DNA from: Plasmodiophora brassicae
Lineage: Eukaryota > Endomyxa > Phytomyxea > Plasmodiophorida > Plasmodiophoridae
Direction: 5' to 3'
DNA length: 64,000 nucleotides
NCBI GenBank assembly: GCA_039704465.1
Contig: JASFAU010000002.1
Span: 1,364,001 to 1,428,000, forward strand
Part shown: positions 61,760 through 64,000 of the stretch, piece after piece
Layout of the letters: every line of letters begins with the position of its first letter
Numbering within the stretch: position 1 is the stretch's first letter
Translations under genes and position numbers: made by a program
Notes under the pieces: generated by a model
What the model saw: the letters and a program-made list of their open reading frames with translations, nothing else
What the model was told of the DNA's origin: nothing
Databases searched by the model: none

Positions 61760-64000
61760 ATGGGACCGAAGAAGGACGAAGCCTTCAAACATTTCGGCCC
61801 GGAGCTTCCTCCACTTGATGGGCAGAAAACTCCTCGCCACGCTTGCAATTATTGCAACGCCTCAGTTGTAAAGAACGTTGACCGTATGCGGAACCACTTC
61901 AACACTTGCAAGGCGCGTCAAAATGGTTCTATCGGCGTCATGCGCGACGTCGTCCTCGTCAGCCGGAAGAAGGCGGCAATTGCCTCTACATCTGCTGCCA
62001 CCACTCTCACTCCTGCACGTCCGGTCGGTCATTCTTCTCGAAGGACCTTTGATTCGTCGCATTCTTCCTGTCCCACTGCATCTATTAGTTCGTGGTTGGA
62101 TTCCATGCCGTCAGAGGAGCAGAATATGTTGGAAGAATTGTTTTCGCGTGCTATGCACCGATCGTCGATGGTGTTCTCGACGTTTGAAACCAAGTACTGG
62201 AAAGAGTTCTTCCACAGGCTTCGCCCCGCATGGGCTATTCCTACAGCTTCTAGGATCGGAGGTGAACTGCTTGTCGCTGAATACAACATCGTGATGCGTG
62301 AGACGATCTCGCATATTCGCGAATGGCCTCTGGTATGCATAACAATCGATGGAGCAACAAACGTCGTTGGAAAACAGGTATGTCTGAGAGTCTGTAAACA
62401 ACTTCCTTCATCTAATATTGGCATATCAGGTGTTGAATATAATGGCCTGTGGCCCGCATGCTCTCTTTCTCGAACACTGCTCTATGGGGTTGCTACGCGA
62501 AAGCTCAGAAAATCTTCTGGACGTTCTCGTCGATGCGAAGCGACGTCTACGGGCGATGATTCGCCAGCCTCTTGATGGCTTTGTCGCTGCCGGCTCATTT
62601 GATGACGAGCGTCCTAATTCTCCCCGACTTGCGATTTCTGACGACCATTTTGTGGATCCACCGATGTGGACCTTCCAGAGCGATTCGCCCAGTGTAATGA
62701 AAAAGCTTCGTCGTCTGTGCGTCGACAACAAGGAGTTCATGTTCTCATACGGATGTGCAGCTCACGCGCTTCATAATTTCTGCATGGACTTGGTGCGGAA
62801 GTTCCCGACGATTTCTAAGATTGTAAAGGAGTCCATCTATATCGTCAAAGGCATCAATGCGGTCCACCGACTAACTGAATTTTTCGACGCTCAATGCCTG
62901 CTGAAGTACAGGAAGCGGGTTAAGCTGATCTTGTTCTCGAAAACTCGTTGGGGCTCCATTCTATGCATGCTCGACCGTCTTGCCCGCGTCCAAGCCGTGT
63001 TATTCAAGCTTTCGAGGCTCGAACTCGAAGACATGGTACAAGATCTGAAGATCGACGCCACGCTCGACGTCTGTCTTAGAAGGTCGGTTTAACTTTCATA
63101 TACAATGCTTGCCGTTCTGACGATTGTATGACAGTGCGGCGTACTGGGAAGGGGTGTCAGCGTTGAAGATGCTCTTGCAGCCAATTTGCTGTTGCTTAGC
63201 ATTCCTCGAGGGAGACGAGTCAACATTGTCAACAGTTTATGCGTCATTCGTCGCCATCGCCTACCACCTTCGATCTTTGCCTGTTGGTACTGTAACCGCG
63301 CTCGGTTTACAGGACGCCGACCTTAAGAACATGGAGAACCTTATTTTCGAGAGCTTCAAGACGATCGCGTGCCCTGCACATGCGCTTGCATTCGCGACGG
63401 ATCCCTTCTTCTCGCGGTTCGCTAACAATATTAAGCAATCTTGTTCGGAGCATCTCCTCGATCTTGGCGATGATGATTCTTTGCTACAACAATGCAAGCA
63501 AGCATTGAGGATCATCGCTCGCGGTAATGTTGAGTTCGCTCGGCAGTTGACAACCCAGCTTGGCAAGTACCTTGTGCGACGGGATGACGATGGCGACTTC
63601 GAAGATCTCTTTGTCAAACCGCATCATCTGTGGAATTTGGCCGATGACCGCCGGTACCCTGACCTGAAACGGGTTTTGTCTAGCTTGCACCTCAACCCAA
63701 CAAGCGCAGCCGGGGGCGAACGGAATCACAAATCCGCCAACCGCGTGCACTCCCGGCTACGCGCTCGACTATCGGGATGCAATGTCGAGCAAGGAACTGG
63801 GATCGCGTTCAATAGTGCCCAGTTGAATCGCCGGTACAAAGATACGCGAGATGACCCCCTTCACACGTTGGCTCGGGTCGCTTGGTTCGGAGGGTCGACC
63901 TGTGAGAAACTACATTGACTTCGCCGAAGAGCCAGACGATGGTTCCGATGACGAAGAGGTAACTCGATTGGAGTTCGCAGGGTTCGTTGGCATTGCCGAG
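61600..64000 (+). mobile_element. hAT DNA transposon, right end beyond window
   Basis: Defined by the transposase gene and the preceding AT-rich repeated motifs; neither terminal repeat was confirmed. The left boundary given is approximate. Confidence 0.55.
61760..63918 (+). CDS. hAT-family transposase with BED zinc finger (3' end uncertain)
   Basis: Exons 61760..62377, 62430..63082 and 63135..63918 give 684 residues with matching phases. An N-terminal BED-type finger (ACNYCNASVVKNVDRMRNHFNTC) precedes a DUF659-like segment (SRIGGELLVAEYN... WPLVCITIDGATN) and the hAT core (D-N-K-E... YGCAAHALHNFCMD, FSKTRWGSI). The C-terminal dimerisation region follows (NPTSAAGGERNHKSANRVHSRLR). hAT transposases cut and paste elements flanked by 8-bp duplications. 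After about 63860 the +1 frame stays open to the window's end with an acidic stretch (YIDFAEEPDDGSDDEE), so the stop at 63918 may come from a frameshift or a missed intron. The copy therefore may or may not be intact. Confidence 0.8.

Noticed and set aside
1..64000. tRNA, rRNA, CRISPR arrays, bacterial operons or terminators
   Set aside because: None seen by eye; the sequence is eukaryotic with spliced genes.

Overview
This is a GC-rich, gene-dense piece of a eukaryotic nuclear genome. Genes are split by short GT-AG introns, mostly 41-90 nt. There are no ribosome-binding sites, operons or other bacterial features, and several genes begin or end within 40-260 bp of their neighbours. An axonemal dynein heavy chain, a possible dynein-docking coiled coil and two polycystin channels imply a flagellated cell. 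A GH18 chitinase, F-box proteins, a CorA transporter and a bacterial-type TIR protein point to a zoosporic protist or early-diverging fungus. A plasmodiophorid-like rhizarian is my best guess, but the sequence does not prove it.

Layout. 0-1.2 kb: 3' end of a UTP10/HEATR1 gene. 1.5-6.9 kb: a giant protein with helical and low-complexity regions, a protein kinase and a degenerate dual-specificity-phosphatase-like domain. 7.5-13.7 kb: coiled-coil protein, two head-to-head polycystin genes (one with an apparent 1-base frameshift) and another coiled-coil protein. 14.0-15.7 kb: seven-exon GH18 chitinase. 15.8-18.2 kb: F-box/LRR protein and an NSL1/Mis14-like kinetochore candidate. 18.5-21.8 kb: AT-richer 16-exon coiled-coil gene. 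22.0-28.2 kb: a Myb/SANT-NAM-type gene cut in two by a 5.35-kb CACTA (EnSpm) transposon. 28.4-29.3 kb: TIR membrane protein. 29.3-32.2 kb: VPS51. 32.4-33.8 kb: unrecognised zinc-finger protein. 34.0-35.6 kb: CorA. 36.1-38.5 kb: PPR protein. 38.6-39.7 kb: ABHD11-type hydrolase. 40.3-41.7 kb: CDC73. 42.0-42.7 kb: small basic hypothetical protein. 42.9-56.8 kb: axonemal dynein heavy chain. 57.1-59.2 kb: LTA4H-type M1 aminopeptidase. 60.2 kb: strong nested hairpin. 60.6-61.4 kb: F-box-like protein. 61.8 kb to end: hAT transposase.

Exon models were built by eye from GT-AG sites, phase and recognisable family motifs. For UTP10, the chitinase, the 16-exon gene, VPS51, CDC73, the dynein, PPR, ABHD11 and LTA4H genes all exon phases add up to an open frame. 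The genes are mostly unrelated housekeeping, flagellar and trafficking genes. The accessory material lies at 21.8-29.3 kb and from about 60 kb to the right edge.
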